From Silvimonas amylolytica (GTDB taxonomy: Bacteria > Pseudomonadota > Gammaproteobacteria > Burkholderiales > Chitinibacteraceae), in NCBI RefSeq assembly GCF_014645555.1, contig NZ_BMLY01000011.1, positions 1 through 64,000 of the forward strand: 64,000 bases of DNA, read 5' to 3'. Shown one piece after another: positions 55,333 through 64,000 of this stretch. Under the pieces are notes generated by a model. That model saw only the letters and a list, made by a program, of their open reading frames with translations, did not search any database and was not told the DNA's origin. Position numbers and translations under genes: made by a program. Position 1 is the stretch's first letter; every line of letters starts with the position of its first letter.

Positions 55333-57573
55333 TCAGGCCTTCTCCCCACCCCGCATCCGCAAAATCCTGAACACACTGGGCAGCTGTCGCAAAGACCGCA
55401 TTACCCGTGCCAGATGCACCCGGTTCGATACCTGCAGCACAAAGGCAATCTGCATAAACCGGTCGCCTTCATGCTCCGCATTCTGCGTTGCCACCGACAC
55501 AATATTGGCTTCGGCCTCGGCAATCGCAGCGGAAATCTGCGCCAGTGCACCGCGGGTGTTCTCGGTCAACACGCGGATTGGCACATCAAACAGCCGGGTG
55601 GAATCCGGGTCCCATTCCACATCAATGAACTTGTCAGCATCAATGCGACCACGACCGGAAATCTGCGGGCAATCGTGCGTGTGAACCACCAGCCCCTGGT
55701 CTTTCTTCACCAGGCCAATAATGGGGTCACCCGGAATCGGGTTACAGCAGCGCGCAAACTGGATGGCCATGCCTTCTGTGCCGCGGATGGTGACCGACGA
55801 CGTCTTGCGCCCGGCTGCCGCGGCCATCGTACTGTCATCAAGCCATTGACCGGAGATCTGCAACAAACGCTTGGCGACCACCACTGCGAGCCGTTGCCCG
55901 AGACCGATATCAGAAAGCACATCTTCACGCGTGCGCGCACTGCTTTCTTTCAGATACCGCTCCCAGATGTCTTCCGTGATTGGCAAGAACTGCTGGTGCA
56001 GCGTGGCAAAGCCCTGCGCCAGCAAACGCTCACCCAGATGAACTGACTCTTCAAAACGCATGGTCTTGAGAAAGTGGCGAATATGCGAGCGTGCCTTGCC
56101 GGTAGAGACAAACGTCAGCCAGGACGGATTGGGCTTGGCATGCGCGGCAGTCACAATCTCAACCTGATCACCGCTTTTGAGACGCGAGCGCAGTGGCACC
56201 AGTTCGTGATTAACCTTGGCAGCAATACAGCGGTTACCGATATCCGTATGCACGGCATAGGCAAAGTCGACGCAGGTAGCGCCCTGCGGCAGGCTCATGA
56301 TCTTGCCTTTGGGCGTAAAGACGTACACCTGATCCGGAAACAGATCGACCTTGATGTGCTCCAGAAACTCGACCGCATCGCCGGATTCCGCCTGGATTTC
56401 CAGCAAGGACTGCAGCCATTGGTGGGTCTTTTGCTGCACATCAGAGAAGCTTTCATCGCCGCTCTTGTACATCCAGTGGCTGGCCACGCCGGCATCGGCA
56501 ATGCGGTGCATATCCTGGGTGCGGATCTGGATTTCAATCGGCAAGCCATACGGACCAAACAGCGTGGTATGCAGGCTCTGATAGCCGTTGGCCTTGGGGA
56601 TGGCGATGTAATCCTTGAACTTGCCCGGAATAGGTTTGTACAAGGCGTGCAGCGCGCCAATGGCCAGGTAGCAGGTCGGGACGTCTTTGACGATGACCCG
56701 GAAGCCGTAAATATCCAGCACCTCAGAGAACGAGAGACTCTTCTCCTGCATTTTGCGGTAGATGCTATGCAGGTTTTTCTCACGCCCCGTGACCGTCGCC
56801 TCGATATCGCACTCAATCAGCTTGTTCCGGAGCCCATCCAGAATCTTGCCCACGACTTCGCGACGGTTGCCGCGCGCCGCCTTGAGCGCCTTGGACAACA
56901 CCTCATACCGGGTGGGATAGGTGTACTTGAACGAGAGATCGTCCAGTTCCAGGTACACGGCATTGAGCCCCAACCGGTTGGCGATCGGCGCATAGATTTC
57001 CATCGTCTCGCGCGCGATGCGTTTTTGCTTGTCCGGCCGCATCACGCCCATGGTGCGCATGTTATGCAGCCGGTCTGCCAGCTTGATCAGAATGACCCGC
57101 AGATCGCGCGCCATCGCCAGCAACATTTTGCGGAAGTTCTCTGCCTGCGCTTCTTCCTTGCTCTGGAACTCCAGCTTGTCGATCTTGGACATGCCATCAA
57201 CCAGCTCAGCCACATGCCGGCCAAACTTCTCGGTCAGTTCCAGCTTGGTGATGCCACTGTCCTCCATCACGTCGTGCAATAGCGCAGCCGCCAGCGCCTG
57301 GGCATCCAGATGCCAGGAGGTGAGGATGCTGGCTACAGCCAGCGGATGGGAGATATAAGGCTCGCCGCTTTGGCGGCTTTGTCCGCGATGCGCCGCTTCA
57401 GAGAATTTGAAAGCGACCGCAAGGAACACCCGGTCTTCGGGCTTGAGATAGGCAGTGTCTTCGGTCAGAAACCGGTTTGCCGCAGCAATGACCGCTGGCG
57501 CCTTGGCAGCCAGGTCAGGTACGTCAGCAGCAGCAAGCAACGCTTCCATAAGGGGATACTCCACCGCGGCCAT
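55333..57573 (-). CDS. spoT: Bifunctional (p)ppGpp synthetase/hydrolase SpoT
   Basis: Makes and degrades the alarmone (p)ppGpp in response to starvation. The hydrolase HD domain (about 45-200) is intact, with HPLAVASILTSWHLD, LLHDVMEDSG and DRLHNMRTMG. The synthetase domain carries VTGREKNLHSIYRKMQEKSLSF and DIYGFRVIV. TGS, helical, zinc-finger-like (FARCCNPIPGD) and ACT domains follow. The start at MAAVEYPLM (57573) has AGGAAC directly upstream and gives 746 residues. A TTG at 57606 is an alternative. The order gmk-rpoZ-spoT is the classic proteobacterial arrangement, and the intact HD site distinguishes it from RelA. Confidence 0.96.
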   Translation of the reverse strand: MAAVEYPLMEALLAAADVPDLAAKAPAVIAAANRFLTEDTAYLKPEDRVFLAVAFKFSEAAHRGQSRQSGEPYISHPLAVASILTSWHLDAQALAAALLHDVMEDSGITKLELTEKFGRHVAELVDGMSKIDKLEFQSKEEAQAENFRKMLLAMARDLRVILIKLADRLHNMRTMGVMRPDKQKRIARETMEIYAPIANRLGLNAVYLELDDLSFKYTYPTRYEVLSKALKAARGNRREVVGKILDGLRNKLIECDIEATVTGREKNLHSIYRKMQEKSLSFSEVLDIYGFRVIVKDVPTCYLAIGALHALYKPIPGKFKDYIAIPKANGYQSLHTTLFGPYGLPIEIQIRTQDMHRIADAGVASHWMYKSGDESFSDVQQKTHQWLQSLLEIQAESGDAVEFLEHIKVDLFPDQVYVFTPKGKIMSLPQGATCVDFAYAVHTDIGNRCIAAKVNHELVPLRSRLKSGDQVEIVTAAHAKPNPSWLTFVSTGKARSHIRHFLKTMRFEESVHLGERLLAQGFATLHQQFLPITEDIWERYLKESSARTREDVLSDIGLGQRLAVVVAKRLLQISGQWLDDSTMAAAAGRKTSSVTIRGTEGMAIQFARCCNPIPGDPIIGLVKKDQGLVVHTHDCPQISGRGRIDADKFIDVEWDPDSTRLFDVPIRVLTENTRGALAQISAAIAEAEANIVSVATQNAEHEGDRFMQIAFVLQVSNRVHLARVMRSLRQLPSVFRILRMRGGEKA

Positions 57574-57641
57574 CAGTTCCTGATGGCCGTTTCCATATTC
57601 ACTCAAATATAGATGTCAGGTGGGGTGAAACGCAGTGCGGA

Positions 57642-57848
57642 TCAAGAGCGACGATTGAGCATTTCACGGCCAACAAGGCCGGCTGCCATTTCGCGCAGTG
57701 CAAGGACGGTGGGCTTGTCACGGCCCGGGGCGTCCACTTGCGGTGTGGAGCCGTTGGCGATCTGGCGGGCGCGGTAGGCGGCAGCCAGCGTCAGGTCAAA
57801 ACGGTTTTCAATGCGGTTCAGGCAATCTTCAACGGTTACGCGTGCCAT
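57642..57848 (-). CDS. rpoZ: RNA polymerase omega subunit
   Basis: A 68-residue subunit that helps assemble RNA polymerase and forms part of a ppGpp-binding site. It begins [33 protein letters not shown], the conserved omega N-terminus, at 57848. An upstream in-frame start would add 25 non-conserved residues. It ends in [10 protein letters not shown]. It lies between gmk and spoT, all on the minus strand. Confidence 0.96.
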   Translation of the reverse strand: MARVTVEDCLNRIENRFDLTLAAAYRARQIANGSTPQVDAPGRDKPTVLALREMAAGLVGREMLNRRS

Positions 57849-57967
57849 ATAAATGGATTCTCCGATCAAACCAGGGCTGGCTCCAGCGATTTGAGCCTGG
57901 CCCCAAAAAACCAAAACGGCCATGACGAGAACCCGTTATGGCCTTGAATTGCATTGATTATAACAGA

Positions 57968-58582
57968 TCAGGCCTTGAGCGAGTTCACCAGTTCAGCATG
58001 ACGTACAGCCTGGCGTTCACCACGCAGACGCTCGGCCCGTACCACGCTGATGATGTCGCGCACTGCATCGTCAATGTGCTCATTGATGATCACATATTGC
58101 GCTTCGCTGACATGGCCCATTTCTTCGCGGGCTTTGGACATACGACGCTGGATGATGTCTTCCGGGTCTTTGCCACGTGCGCGCAGACGTTGTTCCAGCG
58201 TATTGATCGAAGGCGGCAGTACAAATACACCGACCGACTCCGGGAACAGCCTCTTCACCTGCTGAGCGCCTTGCCAGTCGATTTCCAGCAAGATGTCGCG
58301 ACCGTCATCAATGACCGACTCCAGCCATTTTCTGGATGTGCCGTAATAGTTGCCGTAGACCTCGGCCCATTCAACAAACTCGCCAGCCTGGACCATGCCT
58401 TCAAAGGTAGCGCGGTCGACAAAATGGTAATCCTTGCCATTCACTTCACCGGCACGCGGCGTGCGCGATGTAAAAGAGATGGAAAGCTGGATCTGCTGAT
58501 CTGCGGCAAGCAGGGCAGCAACCAGAGTGGTCTTGCCGGCGCCCGACGGGGCGGTGACGACAAAAATGGTGCCTTTAGCCAT
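57968..58582 (-). CDS. gmk: Guanylate kinase
   Basis: Phosphorylates GMP to GDP with ATP. The start at MAKGTIFVVTAPSGAGKTTLVAALL (58582) places the P-loop at residues 12-19 and gives 204 residues. GMP-binding motifs are SFTSRTPRAGEVNGKDYHFV and EFVEWAEVYGNYYGTS, and IDWQGAQQVK follows. It is the first gene of gmk-rpoZ-spoT, linking GTP supply with alarmone metabolism. Confidence 0.97.
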   Translation of the reverse strand: MAKGTIFVVTAPSGAGKTTLVAALLAADQQIQLSISFTSRTPRAGEVNGKDYHFVDRATFEGMVQAGEFVEWAEVYGNYYGTSRKWLESVIDDGRDILLEIDWQGAQQVKRLFPESVGVFVLPPSINTLEQRLRARGKDPEDIIQRRMSKAREEMGHVSEAQYVIINEHIDDAVRDIISVVRAERLRGERQAVRHAELVNSLKA

Positions 58583-59382
58583 TGATATAAAACCTGTGGG
58601 AAAACTTGTCTTGCAGGTTAGCACAAACACAAGTTGCTGTTTACAAGCATCGGCGCAGAAACCCGCCGTGACGCCCGTTCGCAGGCAATTCTGACGCGCC
58701 AGGTCATAACTGCGCATTTTTCATGACACTAAATATACATACCTGCTTCAAGTACCCGTATGGGAAGTTTCAGGTGAAATCGTTTGCATGAATTGTTGCT
58801 ACTGTCCATTTTTTGCAACATTTTTTAACAGGCGGCCAAAACGCCAAAAAAAGTAGCAAAGCACCCTTCGACTACGGGGAACACCTTAAAAATCTGTATG
58901 TTTTTAGGTGTGTCCAGTGTTTTTTTGATCAATTTTGGCCGAATCGCATAAGGACATCTACCTAAGAAGAACACCCGACAGGTGTTCTACTGATTCCTGC
59001 AAAACACGCCCCTGCTTATCGTCAACGCACAGTTTCGGAACAAGCTTACAAGCAGTTGCACGCTTTTGAGCCGATCTGCGGATCACCATTAATACATTAT
59101 TCAAACCTAATAAACACGCGGGTTTGAGTACATGGTGCCGATAGACAGTCCGGAATGAAAGAAGCCCCAAGGCAGTGCCTTGAGGCTTAAAGGGAGGACC
59201 CTTTTCACCATTCAACTTTCCACGGCCGACTGGTGAATCGGGCAAGTAATTACTACGGCGGCAATTATGTAGTCTGCCGCTTTGTGTTCCCGAATGTAGC
59301 AAGCGTCGTGGCAGCGACCCTGGCTATTTTGAGTCCCCGTGCAGACGGGTTTACACACTCGAGCAAAGAGAGAGTACCAAAA
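58583..59382. promoter_or_regulatory. 800-bp hairpin-rich region between gmk and the porin gene
   Basis: No protein gene is supported. Four plus-strand stem-loops are visible. The first (about 58880-58915) is ACACCTTAAAAA with TTTTTAGGTGT, followed by a T-run. The second is AGAACACC with GGTGTTCT (58968-58988). The third is AAGCCCCAAGGC with GCCTTGAGGCTT (about 59161-59188). The fourth is AAAGGG with CCCTTT (about 59190-59206). The sequence 58740-58960 is AT-rich. The region may hold the porin promoter and a long structured leader, or a separate small RNA. Confidence 0.45.
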
Positions 59383-60744
59383 ATGGACTTCAAGTTCCGT
59401 ATTACCCACTTCGCTGCAGCTGCCATGCTGGCTACCGGCGCGATGGCAATTGCTGATGACGCAGCTCCGACTCCGCTGCAAGCTGCAGTAGGCAGCGTAA
59501 CGTCCAACGGCTACTTCCGCGCAGGTTGGGGCGAAGCCGGCAAGGGCGGCAACATGCAATGTTTCGGCGTTGGCTATGCCAAGTTCCGTCTGGGTAACGA
59601 GTGCGATGCCTACGGCGAAATCGGTCTGGACATCCCTGTGTTCAACCAATCCAACGGTGCTGTGTGGACTGCACACACCATGGTTAACACCGACATTCCG
59701 TATTCCGCTGACTACTGGGATACCAAGCTGGCATTTGCCCAGAACTACATCAGCGTTGCTCACTGGGGCGACGGTGCTCTGAAAGATGCAGTGCTGTGGG
59801 CCGGTCTGCGTTACTACGATCGTCCTGACTTGCACATGCTGGATTACAAGTACTTGGTCGGTGACGGCTCGGGTGCTGGTATCGAAAACATCAACCTGGG
59901 TAACGACGTGATGTTCAGCTACGCTTTGATGCGTCCGGCTGACTCCAACGACCTGGGCCGCACCTGGCTGGAAAACCTGTTCAAGGTTTCCAACATCAAG
60001 GCAGGTCCTGGCGCGTTCACGTTTAACGCTGGCCTGACTGGCGCATGGCACTCTGACAACACCACCACGACCAGCAGCTCGCAAGCTGTTGATCCGCTGA
60101 CTGGTGCGATCACCACGACCAGCGTTACCACGACCTCTCCGACTGCTCACACCAGCAATGGTTGGTACCTGTCGGCTCTGTACGATCATCCGCTGGGTGA
60201 CCTGGGCTCCAACCGCATCGGTCTGCAATACGGCCGCGGCGCTAACGCCACCGGTAACTTCAGCTCGATCAACCAGTCCGCCAACACTGACGACAACACC
60301 CTGCAAGTTCTGGATAACTTCACTCTGGAACCGAAGGACAGCAACTGGACCATGATGGGCCACGCTGTATACCGTCAAGACAAGTACTCGTACGATGGCG
60401 CGAGCGACGATACATGGTGGGCAGTTGGTATTCGTCCGCAGTACCACTTCACGGACATCTTCGGTTTCGCAACCGAACTTGGCTATGAATCGTACAAGCC
60501 GGATAGCACCAACGAAACCGAAAACATCACCAAGGTCACGTTTGCTCTGACCGCAGCCGCTGGCAAGGGCGCTTATGCTCGTCCGGAACTGCGCTTGTTC
60601 TACACCTACGCCAAGTGGAACGATGCAGCCCGCAACGACATGAACAACCCGATGAATGCTGTTTCCAGCAAGGGTGTTCATAGCGTCTACGAAGGCAGCA
60701 CCAACGGTAGCTCCTTCGGCGTGCAAGCTGAAGCATGGTGGTAA
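59383..60744 (+). CDS. LamB-type maltoporin family glycoporin
   Basis: A 453-residue outer-membrane sugar-specific beta-barrel porin. The start is at MDFKFRITHFAAAA (59383), with a signal peptide cleaved near AIA-DDAAP. The mature N-terminus has SNGYFRAGWG, NMQCFGVGYAKFRLGNECDAYGEIGLD, the LamB family hallmark, with its two cysteines. Alternating amphipathic strands continue to a C-terminal aromatic residue (QAEAWW) needed for BAM assembly. A Thr/Ser-rich loop (NTTTTSSSQ to TTTSPTAHTS, about 225-260) is probably surface exposed. It is a single gene with a long hairpin-rich leader. It could feed the CUT1 transporter 5 kb upstream. Confidence 0.92.
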   Translation: MDFKFRITHFAAAAMLATGAMAIADDAAPTPLQAAVGSVTSNGYFRAGWGEAGKGGNMQCFGVGYAKFRLGNECDAYGEIGLDIPVFNQSNGAVWTAHTMVNTDIPYSADYWDTKLAFAQNYISVAHWGDGALKDAVLWAGLRYYDRPDLHMLDYKYLVGDGSGAGIENINLGNDVMFSYALMRPADSNDLGRTWLENLFKVSNIKAGPGAFTFNAGLTGAWHSDNTTTTSSSQAVDPLTGAITTTSVTTTSPTAHTSNGWYLSALYDHPLGDLGSNRIGLQYGRGANATGNFSSINQSANTDDNTLQVLDNFTLEPKDSNWTMMGHAVYRQDKYSYDGASDDTWWAVGIRPQYHFTDIFGFATELGYESYKPDSTNETENITKVTFALTAAAGKGAYARPELRLFYTYAKWNDAARNDMNNPMNAVSSKGVHSVYEGSTNGSSFGVQAEAWW

Positions 60745-61485
60745 GAATCTGATGGTGATTGCCGTGTGAACGGTCCGGTCCACGCGGCAATCAATCAATC
60801 GGATGGAGGAGATCTGGCAGCAATGCCAAAGGATGAGACACGAACAACCCGGCTTTCGGGCTTGGTTGTTCGTGCATCACCTTGAAGCTGTAGATACAAC
60901 AGGGGGCAGGTCGCACCCCGCCTGCAAGTCACTATTTAAACCAGAACAGCCGACCATTCTGTTGTACCCCGGAAACGAAAACCAATAACGACAGTAGTGA
61001 TTTGAAAGCTGGTGCAACGATGCACAGGAGTTGTCACGTCCTGTCTGAACGCAACAATTTGCCGTTGCCGTCAGTCTGGAAAGCCAGCCTGCTTTGAAAT
61101 CACGGACTGAGGCGTCCAACGGCGCCGCAGTGTGTGGTCACTGCCTTTCTTGCCAGCGCAGCTTGCGCCGGGGCAGTCTGCCGCGAGGTAGCAGCAAGAG
61201 CACGCTAACTTATATCCCCCCGATCGTCTCCTGGCGGCCGGGGGTTTTTTTTGTCTGTTTTTCTGCCAGCCCTTACGGTGTTGCGCGCCTGTCACTCGTC
61301 CCGGCCGACGAGCCGGAAAGGTCAACACCTTTAACCTGTTTTATCTACAATGCCATTGTTATATGACAGCAGGCATATCCATTGCTTGATCTGCCATTGG
61401 GTCACGCTCATGGTGACCCAACCCACCCGCGCCGGCCACAAGCCATCTCCGCGGATTGATCCATTTTTTCCTACAGGAAAAAAGC
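60745..61485. other. Gene-poor region downstream of the porin gene with strong hairpins
   Basis: No protein gene is supported. Two strong plus-strand hairpins follow the porin stop. One is GATTGCCGTGTG with CACGCGGCAATC (60757-60792). The other is an 11-bp perfect stem CACGAACAACC with GGTTGTTCGTG (60839-60874). Neither has a T-run. A terminator-like hairpin appears only at 61216-61252. The DMT exporter promoter should lie after that. Confidence 0.5.
61216..61252 (+). terminator. Terminator about 470 nt past the porin stop
   Basis: A CCCCCG/CGGGGG stem with a roughly 16-nt loop is followed by eight T residues. It could end a long porin 3' UTR or a separate small transcript from 60.8-61.2 kb. 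Confidence 0.6.
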
Positions 61486-62418
61486 ATGTCTGCCTCCCCG
61501 CATTCCCGGCCGGTTGCACTGGCCACGCTTGCCGCGCTCTTCTGGGCCGGCAATTTTGTCGCCGGGCGTTTCCTGCACGGCCAACTCTCCCCTTTGACCA
61601 TTTCGTTCGGCCGCTGGCTCGTAGCTCTGGCTTGTCTGGCACCGCTGGTGATCCCTCGCTGGCGCACCGTGCTGCCACAATTGCGACCGCATTGGCGTGC
61701 CATTGTGGTGCTTGGCCTGGCCGGAATCGCACTGTGTAACACGCTGATCTATCGGGGCGTAACCCAAACCAGCGCCACCAACGCCGTAATGCTCAGTGCG
61801 TTCATCCCCATGGGCGTCCTGTTGGGAGGGCATCTGTTCTGTGGTTTACGCATGACCATGGCGCAAACACTGGGGACCGCTTTGTCGTTCTGCGGGGTCG
61901 CGTTCATCCTCACCCGTGGCCACCCCGCCTCCCTGTTGCAACTCACACTCAACCCGGGCGATTTGTGGATCCTGGCCGCCGTGGTGTGTTGGGCAGCCTA
62001 CACGCTCAAGCTGCGGCAAATTCCAGCCCATATTGATAAAACAGCGCTACTGTTTGCGGTCATCGGTGCCGGCACGCTGTGCTTGCTGCCTGCAGTGGCA
62101 CTGGAATGGTCATTGCGCGGCCTGCCGCAGATCACGCCCCAAAGCGGGAGCGTATTGTTGTTTTTGGGGGTGTTCCCATCCGTACTGTCCTACCAGTTCT
62201 ACAACATCGCCGTCGCCAGGCTGGGTGGTGCGCGTGCCAGCAGTTTCATGCACCTGATCCCGCCGTGCGGCACGGTCATGTCGTTGCTACTGCTAGGAGA
62301 ACAACTACATTGGTGGCATATCGCCGGGTTAGCCGTGATTCTGGCTGGCGTTGCTACTGCAAATGGTCTGTTCACGGCTCATGGGTTGTCCCGCGCAACG
62401 CCCGCGCCCACGCGCTAA
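61486..62418 (+). CDS. EamA/DMT-family transporter
   Basis: A 310-residue inner-membrane protein of the drug/metabolite transporter superfamily, with ten predicted helices in two EamA repeats (about 8-140 and 150-290). The start at MSASPHSRPVALATLAALFWAGNFVAGRF (61486) follows AGGAAA. Family signatures are LAALFWAGNFVAGR and, in the second half, FLGVFPSVLSYQFYNIAVARLG. Substrates of such exporters range from amino acids to small metabolites and cannot be told here. It is monocistronic and convergent with the AAA ATPase gene. Confidence 0.93.
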   Translation: MSASPHSRPVALATLAALFWAGNFVAGRFLHGQLSPLTISFGRWLVALACLAPLVIPRWRTVLPQLRPHWRAIVVLGLAGIALCNTLIYRGVTQTSATNAVMLSAFIPMGVLLGGHLFCGLRMTMAQTLGTALSFCGVAFILTRGHPASLLQLTLNPGDLWILAAVVCWAAYTLKLRQIPAHIDKTALLFAVIGAGTLCLLPAVALEWSLRGLPQITPQSGSVLLFLGVFPSVLSYQFYNIAVARLGGARASSFMHLIPPCGTVMSLLLLGEQLHWWHIAGLAVILAGVATANGLFTAHGLSRATPAPTR

Positions 62419-62420
62419 GC

Positions 62421-63530
62421 TCAGGACGGATCGGCTACCGATAGTGCAGCGGCCAGGTGTGGATCAATGATCAGATAGCGGCCATCGCTCTCTTGACCTA
62501 ACACGCGGTTGCGCATCAGTTTTTTCAGGCTGCTTTGTACTTGTGAGGTCGTCACCCTGGCCGCTCCCGTTTGGGCGGCCAGGTATTCGCGTAACACCTC
62601 ACCATAAAACTGCCGCGTCCCTTTAGCGACTTCGGTCAGCAACAACCGATCCAGCCGACTCATTTCTTCCCACGACAGCACCGCCACGCGATGACGTTGC
62701 AGGCGTGCCAGTTGCAACTGCAAGGCCTCCGCCGGTGCGCGTTCCGGGTTCAGCACAAGGTCTTCGACCAACGCCCGGAAATAATAGGGAATCCGCTGCA
62801 CCCGGTTAAAGGCATCCAGCATGATGCCTTCATCCACCTGACCCCAGGTAATGCCCTGGTAGGGGCTGGCAAGCTTGCCAAATACGCTGTCGTCCTGGCG
62901 TTTGCTACGGGTCAGTTGTTGATATTGCGCCACCAAATGATGCACAAAACCATCGCCAATATCCGGCAAGGTAAACACGGTGGTCTGTTGTTGCAGCAAA
63001 GGCGGCAAGCCCTGCCCCTGGCCCGCCAGCGTGCTGGATAACACCAGGCGCGCTCGCCCTTGCGTACCGGAAAACGCGCGCAGGATTTCCCGCAGCAACG
63101 CATCACCCCCTGCCAGTTGCAAAACACGGTCGACATCATCCAGGATCAACAGCGACGGTTTTTTCTCTCCCCGTAATTGCGATAACTCCCGCACCAGCCG
63201 CTCAGAGCGCGCCGCACTGGCCGCCGGCGCAGAGCCGGTCAGGCGCGCGAATTGGCGCATCAGCCATTTTTCACCTGCGGCAAAATCAGAGAGCGCCTCT
63301 TCCAGCCGTCGTGTCAGAACCCTTGGCGAGACCGTGGCGCAGCCAAAATAGCGAACACGCCAGCCATTGAGCTCAGCGTGTGGCAGCAAGTCATACTGCA
63401 AGAACTCACTTTTACCCATTTGCCGCGCAGCCAGCAGGGTGACGGTTTGTGCCATCCCGGATTGCAGCGCAGACAGCGCCACTGACGCCAGTGGCTGCCG
63501 GCCAAAATGCCACCCTGGATTCTCTGTCAT
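62421..63530 (-). CDS. Orphan AAA-family ATPase with C-terminal winged helix
   Basis: A 369-residue cytoplasmic P-loop ATPase. The Walker A is LLAARQMGKSEFLQ, an A-R-Q-x-GKS form like that of STAND and archaeal-type ATPases. Walker B is SLLILDDVDRVL, and a sensor region VLSSTLAGQG follows. The C-terminal part (about 265-369) has helical winged-helix content (SQVQSSLKKLMRNRVLGQESDGRYLIIDPHLA) as in Orc/Cdc6-like or transposition-related ATPases. No partner gene is adjacent, and no transmembrane segment is seen. It begins at the ATG at 63530 and converges with the DMT exporter (2 nt between stops). Its function is unknown. Confidence 0.8.
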   Translation of the reverse strand: MTENPGWHFGRQPLASVALSALQSGMAQTVTLLAARQMGKSEFLQYDLLPHAELNGWRVRYFGCATVSPRVLTRRLEEALSDFAAGEKWLMRQFARLTGSAPAASAARSERLVRELSQLRGEKKPSLLILDDVDRVLQLAGGDALLREILRAFSGTQGRARLVLSSTLAGQGQGLPPLLQQQTTVFTLPDIGDGFVHHLVAQYQQLTRSKRQDDSVFGKLASPYQGITWGQVDEGIMLDAFNRVQRIPYYFRALVEDLVLNPERAPAEALQLQLARLQRHRVAVLSWEEMSRLDRLLLTEVAKGTRQFYGEVLREYLAAQTGAARVTTSQVQSSLKKLMRNRVLGQESDGRYLIIDPHLAAALSVADPS

Positions 63531-63811
63531 GGCTTTACTCGCTTATGCATCGATACATAATTATGCATCAAGCTGATATTGAGCATAAATAGACATAATC
63601 ACCAATAAGGCTAACCCTACAGCCTCTCAAATTCACAATATTTTTATTAATAATCAACGAGATAAAAACACATCCCAAAAACCTGCCACGGTGATGCATT
63701 GCCGCACAAACCTTGTGAAACAATTTCAGCACTATCGGTAATTTTCCAATTTCGGGGGTTTATATCGGGGTGGAACATGGATTTACGCATTCACCTACCT
63801 GGATAAACGCA

Positions 63812-64000
63812 ATGCTTAAAGACATTCTGACCGCCGACAGCATCCGGTTTGCTGAAGGTTTTACCGACTGGCGCGACGCCGTACGCGTTTCTTGTGAGCC
63901 ATTACTCGAACTCGGTGCCATTGCTCCTGCGTACATCGACGCCATCATCGAGAACGTGGAGAAGATCGGCCCGTATATCGTGATCTCCCCCGACGTGGCC
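63812..64000 (+). CDS. PTS sugar transporter subunit IIA (UlaC-like), 3' end outside window
   Basis: The first 63 codons are visible, running off the window end: MLKDILTADSIRFAEGFTDW, then AVRVSCEPLLELGAIAPAYIDAII, then IGPYIVISPDVA. This matches the N-terminus of EIIA domains of the ascorbate/mannitol-fructose type, with family helix GAIAPAYIDAIIENVEKIGPYIVISP. The phosphorylated histidine (expected in a P-H-A-R context) would lie just past the end. The start is the ATG at 63812. The sugar and the associated EIIB/EIIC genes cannot be judged from this window. Confidence 0.85.
   Translation, partial: MLKDILTADSIRFAEGFTDWRDAVRVSCEPLLELGAIAPAYIDAIIENVEKIGPYIVISPDVA

Noticed and set aside
59212-60798. 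528-codon minus-strand open frame opposite the porin gene
   Set aside because: It is antisense to a complete LamB-type porin with signal peptide and barrel motifs. The opposite translation is valine-rich and has no domain.

Overview
The window is a chromosomal segment of a Gram-negative betaproteobacterium. The evidence is the ubiquinone genes ubiE-ubiJ-ubiB, an H-NS-like protein, spoT-rpoZ-gmk together, an NtrB/NtrC pair with a sigma54 glnA promoter, outer-membrane porins, and high GC with ORFs packed on both strands. The protein style (class I GlnA, the DUF4124 gene beside ntrBC, LamB-type porin, CUT1 sugar uptake) fits the Neisseriales (Chromobacteriaceae/Chitinibacteraceae). That placement is inference. 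No rRNA, tRNA, intact IS element, prophage or CRISPR array was found.

Layout. Bases 1-2.1 kb and 4.2-4.7 kb are gene-poor, with a DUF3885-like orphan and two gene remnants flanking a periplasmic alkylsulfatase side of the region. Bases 4.7-11.9 kb hold a three-gene phosphorelay: a 1469-aa hybrid kinase, an HD-GYP response regulator, and a double-receiver kinase. A decayed multihaem-cytochrome/HEAT fragment follows. On the minus strand, 12.5-19.5 kb carries PP2C phosphatase, FHA protein, CHASE2 adenylate cyclase, an MBL cyclic-nucleotide phosphodiesterase and glmS. Next come mtgA-aroE, a LysR regulator divergent from a flavodoxin-fold oxidoreductase, and a rhodanese. Bases 24-32.6 kb form the nitrogen region: glnA with NtrC and sigma54 sites, housekeeping genes, then ntrB-ntrC behind a matching NtrC operator. 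Bases 32.7-40 kb carry a HAD nucleotidase, a CBS protein, argB, an H-NS-like gene, and uvrD with a TPR/receiver protein and a STAS protein. Bases 40-46 kb carry kup, ampD, ubiB, ubiJ, ubiE and a DUF971 gene on the minus strand.

Bases 46-54.6 kb are a sugar module. A two-component system shares an overlapping operon with a glucose-binding-protein homologue, and diverges from a CUT1 ABC transporter (binding protein, two permeases, ATPase). The transporter operon is interrupted by a strong terminator and then a 106-bp structured inverted repeat just before the first permease. An intergenic repeat island follows (54.6-55.3 kb), then spoT, rpoZ and gmk on the minus strand, a LamB-type porin with a hairpin-rich leader, a DMT exporter, an orphan AAA ATPase, and the first part of a PTS EIIA gene cut by the window end.

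The theme is signalling: phosphorelay, c-di-GMP, cAMP, (p)ppGpp, Ser/Thr phosphorylation readers, nitrogen control and sugar sensing. The least expected items are the structured element at 51495-51600 and the operon coupling a GtsA-like sugar-binding protein to a two-component system.
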